Source: Verrucomicrobiota bacterium (GTDB taxonomy: Bacteria; Verrucomicrobiota; Verrucomicrobiia; Palsa-1439). From it: a stretch of DNA of 61,997 nucleotides. Under the pieces are notes generated by a model that saw nothing but the letters and a program-made list of their open reading frames with translations, did not search any database and was not told the origin of the DNA. The position numbers and the translations under genes were made by a program. The stretch is taken from NCBI GenBank assembly GCA_016871575.1, contig VHCW01000017.1:1-61997 (forward strand). The letters are read 5' to 3'. Positions 44,345 to 52,797 of the stretch are shown here, one piece after another. Positions within the stretch are counted from its first letter, which is position 1. Every line of letters begins with the position of its first letter.

Positions 44345-45478
44345 ATGATCACCCGCCAGCAAGTGGACCAATTGCTTCAATTCCAAAATGGACGATACCT
44401 GGTCACCAGTTGTTACCTCAATCTTGACCGGACCAGGGTTTCGCCGCAGGCGCTCAAAATCCGCATCAAGGATCTGATCCAATCCGCGCGCCACAGTCTT
44501 CAGGGAAAATCCGGCACCCACGAGCAACGCCAGTCGTTGCAGCGCGACTTCGAGCGGATCGAGGCATTTGTGCAACAGGACATTCTCGGCAACCGGCACA
44601 AGGCGCTCGCGTTGTTTTCGTGCGACGGCGAAAAATTCTGGCAGGCATACCGGCTGCCGCGCGTCGTCCGCAACATTCTCATTGCCGACCACGCGCCGTA
44701 CATCCGCCCGTTGAAAGTGATGCTCGCGCAACAGCGGCGTTATTGCGTCGCGCTCGTGGACCGCGCGCACGGCCAGGTCTTCGAGATTTACATGGGCGAG
44801 ATTGTGGAACACAAGGAGTTGCCCGTCGATCTGCCGCGCTGGGCAAGCGAGGGCGGCCAGGGCGGCCGCGAGGAACGCAACATCGAGCGCAGTTACATCG
44901 CCGCGGTGCACCAGCATTTCCAGCGCGTCGCGGATGCGGCGTTCCACTTGTTCAAGCAGCATCAATTCGACGCCTTGCTGCTCGGCGGCCACCGCGAGGT
45001 GCTGCTCGACTTCAAGGAACATCTCCACGCCTACCTGAGGGAACGGCTCGCGGGCGAGTTCACCGCCGACCCGGGACGCACCAGCGCCAGCGAGGTGTTG
45101 CAGCAGACCGAACTGATCGAGCGGCGCATCGTTGCCGACCATGAACAACGAATGGCCGGGGAACTGGCCCGCAACGCCCCGTCGGGGCGCGCTGTCAGCG
45201 GCATGGCGGCCACATTGGCGGCGCTCCGCCGGGGCGAGGCGCAATTGCTGCTCGTCGAGGAGGGGTTCGAATCGCCGGGCTACGTTTGCCGCGGCTGCCG
45301 GCATCTGAGTCTTGATGCGGCCACCTGTCCGCATTGCGAGCAGCCTTCCGAGCCGTGCGCCGATGTTGTGGACGAAGCGGTTGCGCTGGCCCTGGCCCAC
45401 AACTGCCGCATCGAACACGTGCAAGGCGCCACGCCGTTGCGGGACGCCGGGCGCATCGGCGCGCTGTTGCGCTATTGA
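44345..45478 (+). CDS. bacterial eRF1-like (baeRF/Vms1-type) protein with GGQ motif and zinc ribbon
   Basis: 377 residues. The start is set by AAGGAGGT about ten bases upstream. The protein fits the archaeo-eukaryotic release-factor superfamily in bacteria: an N-terminal domain (about 1-125: RYLVTSCYLNLDRTRV, KALALFSCDGEKFWQAYRLP), a middle domain with CVALVDRAHGQVFEIYMGEI and a GGQ at residues 170-172 (WASEGGQGGREERNIERSY), and a third domain with FDALLLGGHREVLLDFKEHL. GGQ is the peptidyl-tRNA hydrolysis motif of release factors and Vms1. A C-terminal zinc ribbon (CRGC...CPHC, about 315-331) and a small domain end it. A role in ribosome rescue or hibernation is inferred from the family only. 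It stands next to a ferredoxin and a DciA-like gene. Confidence 0.75.
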   Translation: MITRQQVDQLLQFQNGRYLVTSCYLNLDRTRVSPQALKIRIKDLIQSARHSLQGKSGTHEQRQSLQRDFERIEAFVQQDILGNRHKALALFSCDGEKFWQAYRLPRVVRNILIADHAPYIRPLKVMLAQQRRYCVALVDRAHGQVFEIYMGEIVEHKELPVDLPRWASEGGQGGREERNIERSYIAAVHQHFQRVADAAFHLFKQHQFDALLLGGHREVLLDFKEHLHAYLRERLAGEFTADPGRTSASEVLQQTELIERRIVADHEQRMAGELARNAPSGRAVSGMAATLAALRRGEAQLLLVEEGFESPGYVCRGCRHLSLDAATCPHCEQPSEPCADVVDEAVALALAHNCRIEHVQGATPLRDAGRIGALLRY

Positions 45479-45539
45479 TTGCCATTGAACCGCGCGGCGG
45501 GCGGGCGTATAGTCGCGCCCACAACAACCGAGGTGCCCG

Positions 45540-45773
45540 ATGGCGGATGTCGCCAACAAATATCCCGACAACATTCCCGGCCAATTCTACGTGGACAGCC
45601 AGTGCATTGACTGCGATTTGTGCCGCGAGACCGCGCCGAACAATTTCACGCGCAACGAAGAGGGCGGCTACAGTTACGTCGCCAAGCAACCCGACACGCC
45701 CGCCGAGGAATTCCAGTGCCAACAGGCCAAGGTGGATTGTCCCGTCGAGGCCATTGGCGACAACGGCGCTTGA
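45540..45773 (+). CDS. single-cluster ferredoxin
   Basis: 77 residues. The cluster ligands are in CIDCDLCRETAPNNF (CxxCxxC) and the distant Cys of KVDCPVEAIGDNGA, the pattern of monocluster [4Fe-4S] ferredoxins of the Fer4_13/Fer4_15 type. A fifth Cys (FQC) is also present. It probably carries electrons in the cytoplasm; the redox partner is not in view. It lies 61 bases after the eRF1-like gene and 4 bases before the DciA-like gene. Confidence 0.9.
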   Translation: MADVANKYPDNIPGQFYVDSQCIDCDLCRETAPNNFTRNEEGGYSYVAKQPDTPAEEFQCQQAKVDCPVEAIGDNGA

Positions 45774-45777
45774 ACGC

Positions 45778-46128
45778 ATGACGCCCTCCCTTCGATCCCA
45801 GGTTGTTCGCGAGTGGCAGCCGTTCGCCGCCGAACCGCCTCCGGCCGCGCCGGCGCTCGCCCAGATCGTGCCCGGCGTCATGAAACGGCTCGGCCTGCAC
45901 CAGCGTCTCTGGGAATCGCAACTGTTCACGCGCTGGACCGAGATGGTCGGCGAGTTCAACGCCCGGATCTGCCAACCCACCTCGCTCCGCAAGGGCCGCC
46001 TCACCATCACGGTCTCGCACCCCGCCTACATTCTGGAACTCCGCCCGCACAAGGCGCTCTTTCTCCAGAAAATCCACCAGCATCTCGGCAGCAATTCCGT
46101 CCGCGACATCATCTTCCGCGTCGGCTGA
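45778..46128 (+). CDS. DUF721/DciA-like protein
   Basis: 116 residues from the ATG at 45778, 4 bases after the ferredoxin. The family pattern is MKRLGLHQRLWESQLFTRWTEMVGEFNARICQPTSLRKGRLTITVSHPAYILELRPHKALFLQKIHQHLG. DUF721 includes DciA, which assists loading of the replicative helicase DnaB in bacteria lacking DnaC/DnaI. The short domain here lacks the long variable tail of some DciA proteins. It is directly followed by the lipoprotein peptidase gene with one base between. Confidence 0.75.
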   Translation: MTPSLRSQVVREWQPFAAEPPPAAPALAQIVPGVMKRLGLHQRLWESQLFTRWTEMVGEFNARICQPTSLRKGRLTITVSHPAYILELRPHKALFLQKIHQHLGSNSVRDIIFRVG

Positions 46129-46129
46129 T

Positions 46130-47107
46130 ATGCGCGTGACCCTGCTCGCTCTTGTTCTCGCTGCCGGTTGTTCCACGCTCCCTGCGCCGCGCCCGTCACT
46201 GCCGGTGCCATTTGTTGCGCAACAACCTCAGTATTGCGGTCCTGCTGCGCTCGCGATGATCGCGAACTACTACGGGCACCGCGCCACGCAAGACGAAATC
46301 GCCGCCGCGATTCATGAACGGGGTTTGCGCGGCGTCCTCACCACCGACCTCGCGGAGCACGCCCAACGCCTCGGTTTCTGGGCGCGCGCGTATCGCGGCA
46401 ACAGCGCCGACCTCCGTCAAAAACTCGCCGCCGGCGCGCCGTTGATTCTCCATACGCAGTTCGGAGAACGCGATCATTTCCTCGTCGCCATCGGCGCTGA
46501 TCAATTCAACCGTACCATCACCGTCCACACTGACGCGCGTCCCGCGTTGACGCTTTCGCAGGATGAGTTTCTCCGGCGCTGGGAGCGCAGCGGACGATGG
46601 ACGCTCCTGGTCTGCCCGCCGGAGCGCGCGAACTGGCGGCTCAACGCTGACGAACACAACAGCCTTGGTGTTTTTCTCGAACGCACCGGCCGGCACATGG
46701 CCGCCGCCGGGCGCTACCAACTGGCCGCACAGATCGAGCCGCAGAACGCCACCTTCCACTTCAACCTCGGCAACGCGTTCCTCAAACAAAAACTCTTCGC
46801 CGAGGCCGCCGCCGCTTTCCGTCGCGCAGCCGATCTTGCGCCGGACAACGCCGACGCGCTGAACAACCTCGCGTGGGCTTGGTGCGAGTTGGGCGCGAAC
46901 CTCGATGAGGCCGCCGCGCTCTGCCGCCGGGCCGCCGCGTTGCGCCCGTCACAGCGCGCCTATTATCTCGACACGCTGGGCAGCGTGTTGTTGCGGCAGG
47001 GCAAGCGTGACGAAGCGCGCGCCGCGTTTCAAGAAGCGCTCGATGCCACGACCGACCGGCAATCGGTGTTGCGCGAAACAATTCGCAAACGTCTCGCCTC
47101 GCCCTGA
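46130..47107 (+). CDS. PA2778-type lipoprotein: C39-like cysteine peptidase plus TPR
   Basis: 325 residues. A lipoprotein signal (MRVTLLALVLAAGC, lipid Cys at 14) anchors it in the envelope. A C39/papain-like domain at about residues 25-165 has the Cys in QPQYCGPAALAMIANYYG (Cys36), GLRGVLTTDLAEHAQRLGF, and the His in ERDHFLVAIGAD. TPR units follow (about 180-320: HFNLGNAFLKQKLFAEAAAAFRRAADLAPDNADALNNLAWAWCEL). This combination defines the PA2778 family cysteine peptidases, whose target is not known. It sits in one transcript with the ferredoxin and DciA-like genes and converges on the sigma factor gene. Confidence 0.82.
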   Translation: MRVTLLALVLAAGCSTLPAPRPSLPVPFVAQQPQYCGPAALAMIANYYGHRATQDEIAAAIHERGLRGVLTTDLAEHAQRLGFWARAYRGNSADLRQKLAAGAPLILHTQFGERDHFLVAIGADQFNRTITVHTDARPALTLSQDEFLRRWERSGRWTLLVCPPERANWRLNADEHNSLGVFLERTGRHMAAAGRYQLAAQIEPQNATFHFNLGNAFLKQKLFAEAAAAFRRAADLAPDNADALNNLAWAWCELGANLDEAAALCRRAAALRPSQRAYYLDTLGSVLLRQGKRDEARAAFQEALDATTDRQSVLRETIRKRLASP

Positions 47108-47112
47108 CACCA

Positions 47113-47844
47113 TCAGACGGCAAACGCGGCGAACAACGCGCGGAGTTCTTCCTCGACTTGCGCCGGGTCGGCCAGCGTCTGCGCGATCTCGTCGCGCAGC
47201 AGGTGCCGGTAACGCTGGCGAAGCCGGTGAACGGCGGTGCGGACGGCGCCTTCGTTCATGCCGAGTCTTGCCGCGACGTCGGGGTACGGAATCGCGCTTT
47301 TGCCGACCATCAGGAACGGACGCAACTGCTCGAACAATAGTGCTTTGCCATCGGCAACGCATTCGTCGCGGAGCCGGATGATGACACGTTCGAGCAACGT
47401 CACCGCCCACGCGCGGTCGTAGAGTTTGTCGGGAGTGAGGTTGTCCGGTGGATCAATCTGGTAACGCGAGTCGGCGTCCTGCCAGTCGAGCGAGAGCGGT
47501 GTCATGCCGCCGCCGCGTTTCTGGCGTTGGGATTTGTCCCATTCGTTGGCGAGGAAATGTTTGAGGGCGGCGAGCAGGAAGGCGCGGAACTTGCCGCGTT
47601 CGCGGTCGAGACCGTCGAGGTAGTTCTTTTCGAGAAACCGCGCGAAGAATGCCTGCGTCAAATCCTCGGCGTCTTCCTTCGACCGGCCATGCCGGCGGAC
47701 GTAGGCGTAAAGCGGGAACCAGTAGGTCCGGCAGAGTTCTCCCAGCGCCGCTCTGGCTTGCGGAGCGCGTCGTTGTCCGGCGGCCAGCACGACGGTCCAG
47801 CGTGTCGTGGCAAAAACATCCTGCGATGAAAAAGGCTTCGTCAT
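47113..47844 (-). CDS. RNA polymerase sigma factor, ECF-like
   Basis: 243 residues from the ATG at 47844. It starts KPFSSQDVFATTRWTVVLAAGQRRA, then region 2 (AALGELCRTYWFPLYAYVRRHGRSKEDAEDLTQAFFARFLEK...RGKFRAFLLAALKHFLANEWDK) and region 4 (FLMVGKSAIPYPDVAARLGMNEGAVRTAVHRLRQRYRHLLRDEIAQTL). The TTRWTVVxAAG start and the DLTQxFFAxFLEK motif are typical of the large sigma group that neighbours Ser/Thr kinases in Planctomycetes and Verrucomicrobia. It is on the same strand as, and downstream of, a Ser/Thr kinase gene, which fits, though a DUF4143 ATPase and a sigma remnant lie between. Confidence 0.88.
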   Translation of the reverse strand: MTKPFSSQDVFATTRWTVVLAAGQRRAPQARAALGELCRTYWFPLYAYVRRHGRSKEDAEDLTQAFFARFLEKNYLDGLDRERGKFRAFLLAALKHFLANEWDKSQRQKRGGGMTPLSLDWQDADSRYQIDPPDNLTPDKLYDRAWAVTLLERVIIRLRDECVADGKALLFEQLRPFLMVGKSAIPYPDVAARLGMNEGAVRTAVHRLRQRYRHLLRDEIAQTLADPAQVEEELRALFAAFAV

Positions 47845-47881
47845 GACGGTGTTCCGACAATTGTGCCAGAGCGTAACGATG

Positions 47882-49051
47882 CTATGCAGTGGCCAGATTG
47901 CCGAGTTGTTTCCATGGCAACACCGTGATGGTTTGGCGCGTCTGTGCGCTGTTGCCGCCATAAACGAGATACGCCGGCCCGGCCCGTTTGCCGGCAAGCG
48001 ACCACCAGTTCTCCAGTCCATCGAAGAAACTGGCATTGACCGTTTCACCGGACTTGATCTCCAGCGGCAACAAGGCGGAGGCGTTCTCGATGAGCACGTC
48101 CACCTCGTTGCCGGTGCGGTCACGCCAGAAAAAGAGGTTCGACGGCAGTGCCCGGTTGTAGCGGAACTTCAACAACTCACCGATCACCCATGTCTCGAAC
48201 AAAGCGCCCCGGTGGGCGTGGACACGCAACGTGGCGGCGTCCTTGATGCCCAGCAACCACGCCGCGAGGCCGGTATCGAAGAAATAAAGCTTCGGCGTCT
48301 TGATCAGCCGCTTGTTGAAATTGCGATGGTGCGGCGGCAGGAGATGGACGAGGTAACTGGCTTCGAGGACAGAAATCCAAGCCTTGGCGGTGTTGTGGGT
48401 GATGCCGCAGTCATTGGCCAGCGCCGAGAGGTTGAGCAACTGGCCGGTCCGTCCTGCACAGAGCCGCAGGAACCGTTGGAAGCTCGACAAGTCGCGCACA
48501 TTGACCATTCGTCGGACATCGCGCTCGATGTAGGTGCTGACGTAATTGCCATACCACAGCCCCGGCTCCAACTGACGGTCGTAGATGGGCGGGTACGAGC
48601 CGGTGACCAACTGCTCATCAAGCCGGCTGGGAGCGCGTTTTGCTGTGGCCAGTTCATCCCGCGTGAAGGGCAACAACGGCAACAGCGCCACGCGACCGGC
48701 CAGGCTTTGTGTGATGTGCGCGTGCAGGTCGAACTGTTGCGACCCTGTCAGGATAAACTGGCCGGGCTGGCGCGCCTCATCCACGCGCGATTGCAGATAG
48801 GACAGCAGGTCGGGGCAGCGCTGCACCTCATCCAGAATCGCGCCATCGGGATACTGCGCGAGGAACCCGCGCGGATCGTGGCTGGCGAACTCGCGTTGGT
48901 CGAGTTCCTCCAGCGAGACATACGCTTTGCTGGCAAAACAGTTCCGCACCAGCGTCGTCTTGCCCGATTGGCGCGGTCCGGTCACGGCCACGACCGGATA
49001 ACCGGCCGCGAGTTTTTGCAACGTCATTTCGGCTTCACGCGGAACGAGCAT
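47882..49051 (-). CDS. ATP-binding protein, AAA_14/DUF4143 family
   Basis: 389 residues from the ATG at 49051. The AAA_14 domain has Walker A VVAVTGPRQSGKTTLVRN, Walker B PDGAILDEVQRCPDLL and sensor QFILTGSQQFDL. The DUF4143 domain follows with LWYGNYVSTYIERDVRRMVNVRDLSSFQRFLRLCAGRTGQLLNLSALANDCGITHNTAKAW and the nuclease-like end GNEVDVLIENASALLPLEIKSGETVNASFFDGLENW. Such genes are very widespread, often mobile, and of unproven function. It lies between a sigma-factor fragment and an intact sigma gene, suggesting insertion into a sigma-kinase region. The SD site is weak. Confidence 0.88.
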   Translation of the reverse strand: MLVPREAEMTLQKLAAGYPVVAVTGPRQSGKTTLVRNCFASKAYVSLEELDQREFASHDPRGFLAQYPDGAILDEVQRCPDLLSYLQSRVDEARQPGQFILTGSQQFDLHAHITQSLAGRVALLPLLPFTRDELATAKRAPSRLDEQLVTGSYPPIYDRQLEPGLWYGNYVSTYIERDVRRMVNVRDLSSFQRFLRLCAGRTGQLLNLSALANDCGITHNTAKAWISVLEASYLVHLLPPHHRNFNKRLIKTPKLYFFDTGLAAWLLGIKDAATLRVHAHRGALFETWVIGELLKFRYNRALPSNLFFWRDRTGNEVDVLIENASALLPLEIKSGETVNASFFDGLENWWSLAGKRAGPAYLVYGGNSAQTRQTITVLPWKQLGNLATA

Positions 49052-49099
49052 GGGTGAGATTAACGCCGGGTTGTGGCTGATTGTCAATTCAATTTCCAA

Positions 49100-49273
49100 T
49101 CAGTCGCACCGGCGGCTCGACCGTGGGATTGAATGCGGACGCGCTTGCTGCGTCTGCCGTTTGCCGGCGGCAAACACGACGGTCCAGCGGGTTGTTGCAA
49201 AGATGTCACCTGGTTCGCCACTCGACTGGGTGGAATCCTGTGTGATCGAATCAATTGTTTGCGTTTTCTTCAT
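49100..49273 (-). pseudogene. truncated sigma-factor gene (N-terminal fragment)
   Basis: 57 codons from an ATG at 49273 with a CGGAG site upstream. The segment GDIFATTRWTVVFAAGKRQTQQAR matches the start of the intact sigma gene nearby (DVFATTRWTVVLAAGQRRAPQAR), but then runs into PHSIPRSSRRCD and stops; regions 2 and 4 are missing. It starts 58 bases after the kinase stop on the same strand, the position expected for a sigma partner. The deletion end is close to the DUF4143 ATPase start, so the ATPase may have replaced the rest. Confidence 0.7.
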
Positions 49274-49330
49274 CAACTCCGCTGGGCGCATTGCTTGGTA
49301 TGGAGGATAGATCTGGGGGATAGTGCCAGT

Positions 49331-51514
49331 TCAAGTTCCAATGGAAAGGTTTAGTGTGGGTAATTCTGCACCCTTTATATCCCAAATCCCCAAGACGATT
49401 GCCACGAGCACGACTGTTAGAGCGAGCGCGACTTTTCCTCCATTGCCCGTCCGTTGGTCATTCGGTGCAGCAGCACTTGTTTTGTTCGAGTTCACTCCAA
49501 AGATGTCTTCGTAGGCATACACCAGCGCAGCCATGGTGACGGGGATAGTGGCAATAAGGCCGACGTAGCACAACATGTAACCAAGCACGTTGAGCAAACC
49601 CAGCACAATCAGGAATCCAAGGAGCTTCCACCAGTGTTTGCGTACTGTTCGACGGCTCAACTTCATGGCCGATGAGAAACTCAGTCCTCTGTCCGCTGCA
49701 AGCGGGATGGCAAATGTCCATGCCACAAAGAAGTAAATGCCCGGTAGGATCAAACAACAAAATGCCAATAGCTTCAGCAAACCCATGACGAGATAGGTCA
49801 AGCACAACGAAACGAAGGTGTTGCCAAAACCGGAAAACGCTGTATTCAGCGTGGAGTGTTCACCGCGTACTCGTTTCAGATAGTACACCCAGAGTCCGCC
49901 CATCAATGGTCCGACCACAAAGGAGCCAATCACGGTGCTAAATGCCGCTTGTGACAGCAACTCGATCAACAGTGTCACTCCGGCCACACGCCAAAAGTCT
50001 TTCATCACGAGGTTCCATCCGCGTTGGAGACAGGAGCTGATATTCAACTCGTAATCGCGGGAAAGAATGGCCTTGGAATATGCCTCCGCTTCCGTGGAAG
50101 ACACCGGTGATCCCTCATGTGACGGCGGTGTCGTTGCTTTGGGAAGGTTGCCCGAAGCAGGAACATCAACGACCGGAGGAGGTGATGACCTGCCGGAGGC
50201 GGGTCTCGCGTGGCGATCCAGTTCGCAACCGCACTTGGGACACGTCCAGCCGCCCCGTAGCGCCTGCGATATCGTTCTTGGGATCCTGATTTTTGGCAAC
50301 TGCGCGCGGCATTGCCAGCAGAATTGTTTGGGACACAAGAGAACGAAAATGAGGAAGAACAGTCCCACCCCTACGCCACTTGCGATTCCCGAAATTCCCA
50401 CAATCAAGTTCCAAGGACGGGGTAAAACCAATGCCAACATGCCCACCACGAGTAACACTGCGAGCACAACTGCACCCAAACCCCACATGAACCACTGAAC
50501 CTCCTTCGTCGGTGTGGTGGAATGCAATCTTTGTGCTGCGTCCACACAAGACGGGGAACCACCCGTCGGTGTCCCAACTTCAGGAGGCGCTGTCGTTACG
50601 ATCGTCTCCACCACAGTCTTCACATCAGCGGCGGTCTGGTAGCGGAGTTCTGGCTTCTTCTCCAGCGCTCGCAACACCACTGCATCAAGACGCACATCAA
50701 TGACAACTTTCTTTGATGGCGGATCGAGCTTCTTGCCAGGCAACTCGCCGGTAAGCATCTGGTAGAGGACGACGCCAAGCGAATAAATGTCGGCGCGATG
50801 ATCCACATCCGCCGGGTTGTCGCGTTGTTCCGGCGCCATGTACTGCGGCGTGCCCATCACCTGACCCGCTTCTGTCGTTGCCGTGGTCGGTGCCGTTGCG
50901 CCGGGGGCGGGTGGTTCCGCTGTTCCCATCAACTTCGCCAGTCCGAAGTCCGCCACTTTTACGCGGCCTTGCCGGTCGAGCAGGATGTTTTCCGGTTTGA
51001 TGTCGCGGTGGACGATGCCGGCATCGTGGGCATATTGAAGCGCATCACAAATCTGCGGCACAATCGCCAGCGCCTCCCGCGGCGCGACACGACCGGTGTG
51101 GAGTAATTGCCGGAGATTCACGCCGTCCACGAACTCCATCACGAAATAGAACAAGCCATCGGCGCGCCCGAAATCGTGAATGGCGACGATGTTCGGATGA
51201 TTGAGCTTGGCCAGCGCCTTTGCCTCGCGGGCGAACCGTTCGGCAAACGCCGGGTCGTCGCTGACGACGGGCGGCAGGATTTTCACTGCGACAAGCCGGT
51301 CGAGTTCTCTCTGGCGCGCCTTATAGACCGCGCCCATGCCGCCTTTGCCGATGAGTTCGAGAATCTCCAGTTGCGGGAAAAAACGGCTGAGTTCTGACGG
51401 TGTCGGCGGAATGAATTTGGCGGCGGGTTCTGGCCCGGAATCCACCGAGCCTTGTTGGAGCAGGCAGGCAGGACAAAGCCCTGACAACGCGCCGGCCGGC
51501 CAGGGCAGACGCAT
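49331..51514 (-). CDS. Ser/Thr protein kinase with C-terminal membrane domain, 5' end displaced by an IS
   Basis: The current frame has 727 codons. The kinase domain (about residues 50-310) has LIGKGGMGAVYKARQRELDRLVAVKIL, IVHRDIKPENILLDRQGRVKVADFGLAKL and MGTPQYMAPEQRDNPADVDHRADIYSLGVVLYQML. Two transmembrane segments follow near 335-385, then a zinc ribbon (CWQCRAQLPKI...CPKCGCEL) and a multi-span domain (about 485-690) ending in DIFGVNSNK. The first eight residues (MRLPWPAG) come from the IS end and target duplication. The true N-terminus (MPDAKKCPQCGAALPAG) is on the far side of the IS at 52798-52848, so a CPQC...CPAC ribbon has been split. The new ATG follows the transposase stop directly (TAG-ATG), so translation might restart there. 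Otherwise the gene is dead. Confidence 0.88.
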   Translation of the reverse strand: MRLPWPAGALSGLCPACLLQQGSVDSGPEPAAKFIPPTPSELSRFFPQLEILELIGKGGMGAVYKARQRELDRLVAVKILPPVVSDDPAFAERFAREAKALAKLNHPNIVAIHDFGRADGLFYFVMEFVDGVNLRQLLHTGRVAPREALAIVPQICDALQYAHDAGIVHRDIKPENILLDRQGRVKVADFGLAKLMGTAEPPAPGATAPTTATTEAGQVMGTPQYMAPEQRDNPADVDHRADIYSLGVVLYQMLTGELPGKKLDPPSKKVVIDVRLDAVVLRALEKKPELRYQTAADVKTVVETIVTTAPPEVGTPTGGSPSCVDAAQRLHSTTPTKEVQWFMWGLGAVVLAVLLVVGMLALVLPRPWNLIVGISGIASGVGVGLFFLIFVLLCPKQFCWQCRAQLPKIRIPRTISQALRGGWTCPKCGCELDRHARPASGRSSPPPVVDVPASGNLPKATTPPSHEGSPVSSTEAEAYSKAILSRDYELNISSCLQRGWNLVMKDFWRVAGVTLLIELLSQAAFSTVIGSFVVGPLMGGLWVYYLKRVRGEHSTLNTAFSGFGNTFVSLCLTYLVMGLLKLLAFCCLILPGIYFFVAWTFAIPLAADRGLSFSSAMKLSRRTVRKHWWKLLGFLIVLGLLNVLGYMLCYVGLIATIPVTMAALVYAYEDIFGVNSNKTSAAAPNDQRTGNGGKVALALTVVLVAIVLGIWDIKGAELPTLNLSIGT
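51491..51500 (+). repeat. target-site duplication, left copy
   Basis: GCCGGCCGGC, identical to 52798-52807 on the other side of the IS. It codes for Pro-Ala-Gly in the kinase. Confidence 0.9.
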
Positions 51515-51518
51515 CTAA
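51501..51518 (+). repeat. terminal inverted repeat, left end of the IS
   Basis: CAGGGCAGACGCATCTAA. On the minus strand it holds both the transposase stop (TAG) and the new ATG of the kinase frame. Confidence 0.93.
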
Positions 51519-52672
51519 ACTCCGAGCACACGCAGGAGATAGGCGTGATCCCAGCCCGCGTTGAGTTGTTTGCCTTTGATGCCGCGTTTCTTCGTTTTCT
51601 CTCGTCGCAACAAGTTCAACGCCAGCCGTCGCAACGTCGCCAAGTTCTCCGCCGCGTACCCCGCCCGCGCCCGACTCTGATCTTCCCGAAAGCACACGTC
51701 CAGCACCCAGTGCAGTTTGTTCTCCACTCCCCAATGCCCCCGCACCGCCCGCGCAAACGTCTCCACCCCCAACGCCAAACTCGACAAATAGAAACGCCGC
51801 TCCACCGTCCGCGTTACGCCCACCTCTCGAATGCTTTCCACCATCCCCACCGAGCGCAGCCCTTCCCATTGCTTCCGATCCGCAAACCATTCCAACGCCG
51901 TGCTCTGATAGTAACGTCGCGTCTCGATGCGCCCGTGGTCTTTCTCCGTCGTCTCCCACACCCCCAGACTGGCGGCCGGCGCCGAAAGCGCCACACCCTT
52001 GCGCGGCGGCGCCAATCGCTCCGCCACCACGGCTTGCAGAAACGTTTTGACCTCTTCATGCGCCACTTCGTGATTGCCCTTCAGCGCCAACACATAATCC
52101 GCATCCGCTTCGATGATCTCCCGCGCAATCTTCTTCTGGCAACCCATCGCGTCCACCGTCACGATGCAGCCGCTCAATTCCAGCATGCGCAACAACTGCG
52201 GCAGCGCGGTGATCTCGTTGCTCTTGTCGGCCACCTTGAGTTGGCCCAGCACCAAGTGGTTGCTCTCCGCCCAGGCGCTGACGACGTACTTCACGCTCTG
52301 GCCCGCCGCCAGCGCACGGCGCAGCGCCTTGCCATCCAGCGCGACGATTTCTTGGGAAACGGCTTGGCGCAGGCTTTGAGTCCAGCGCAGGAAACAGTCC
52401 AGAAACTCCTTCGGATCAAGGGCGGCGAAGAGGCGATTGAAGGTGTCGTGGGAGGGGATGCCGTTGCGCAGGGAAAGGAAGGTTTTGAACCAGTCGAGTT
52501 TGGAGTGGCCAAAGTCCTCCATGTCATTGAAGGTTTCGCCGCCGCAAATCAAGGTGCAGACGGCGATGATCAGAATGTCAATCAACGCATGCTCCTTGGT
52601 GCGCTCGACGCGGGGGTCCGTGATGGATTGGAAGTGTTTGATCAGACTGAGTTGGGGATGTTGGTTTTGCAT
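51515..52672 (-). CDS. ISAs1-family DDE transposase
   Basis: 385 residues from the ATG at 52672; a GTG at 52678 is possible. The N-terminus LSLIKHFQSITDPRVERTKEHALIDILIIAVCTLICGGETFNDM is the DDE_Tnp_1-associated region of ISAs1 elements. Catalytic positions are the Asp of EIVALDGKALRRAL, the Asp of CIVTVDAMGCQKKIAREI, and the Glu in the RGHWGVENKLHWVLDVCFREDQSRARAGYAAENLATLRRLALNLLRREK block. The frame is full length with no stop, so the element may be active. Its stop codon immediately precedes the ATG of the disrupted kinase. Confidence 0.95.
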   Translation of the reverse strand: MQNQHPQLSLIKHFQSITDPRVERTKEHALIDILIIAVCTLICGGETFNDMEDFGHSKLDWFKTFLSLRNGIPSHDTFNRLFAALDPKEFLDCFLRWTQSLRQAVSQEIVALDGKALRRALAAGQSVKYVVSAWAESNHLVLGQLKVADKSNEITALPQLLRMLELSGCIVTVDAMGCQKKIAREIIEADADYVLALKGNHEVAHEEVKTFLQAVVAERLAPPRKGVALSAPAASLGVWETTEKDHGRIETRRYYQSTALEWFADRKQWEGLRSVGMVESIREVGVTRTVERRFYLSSLALGVETFARAVRGHWGVENKLHWVLDVCFREDQSRARAGYAAENLATLRRLALNLLRREKTKKRGIKGKQLNAGWDHAYLLRVLGV

Positions 52673-52779
52673 CCCCACGTTAAATCACAACGGCGCGATT
52701 TCCGGAATCAAAATCTTTCTCCGGCAAGTCATTGTGACCGACTTGCTTACAAAGCATTCCCCATTTCGCTTCCCCAAAA

Positions 52780-52797
52780 TTAGATGCGTCTGCCCTG
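52780..52797 (+). repeat. terminal inverted repeat, right end of the IS
   Basis: TTAGATGCGTCTGCCCTG, the exact reverse complement of 51501-51518. Confidence 0.93.

Larger units (their letters stand above)
51501..52797 (-). mobile_element. ISAs1-family insertion sequence inserted in the Ser/Thr kinase gene
   Basis: 1297 bp. The ends are perfect 18-bp inverted repeats CAGGGCAGACGCATCTAA (51501-51518 and, inverted, 52780-52797). It is flanked by a 10-bp direct duplication GCCGGCCGGC (51491-51500 and 52798-52807), which is itself palindromic. One transposase gene fills it. Removing the element and one copy of the duplication restores an open kinase frame across the junction, which proves the insertion site and suggests a recent event. 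Confidence 0.95.
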
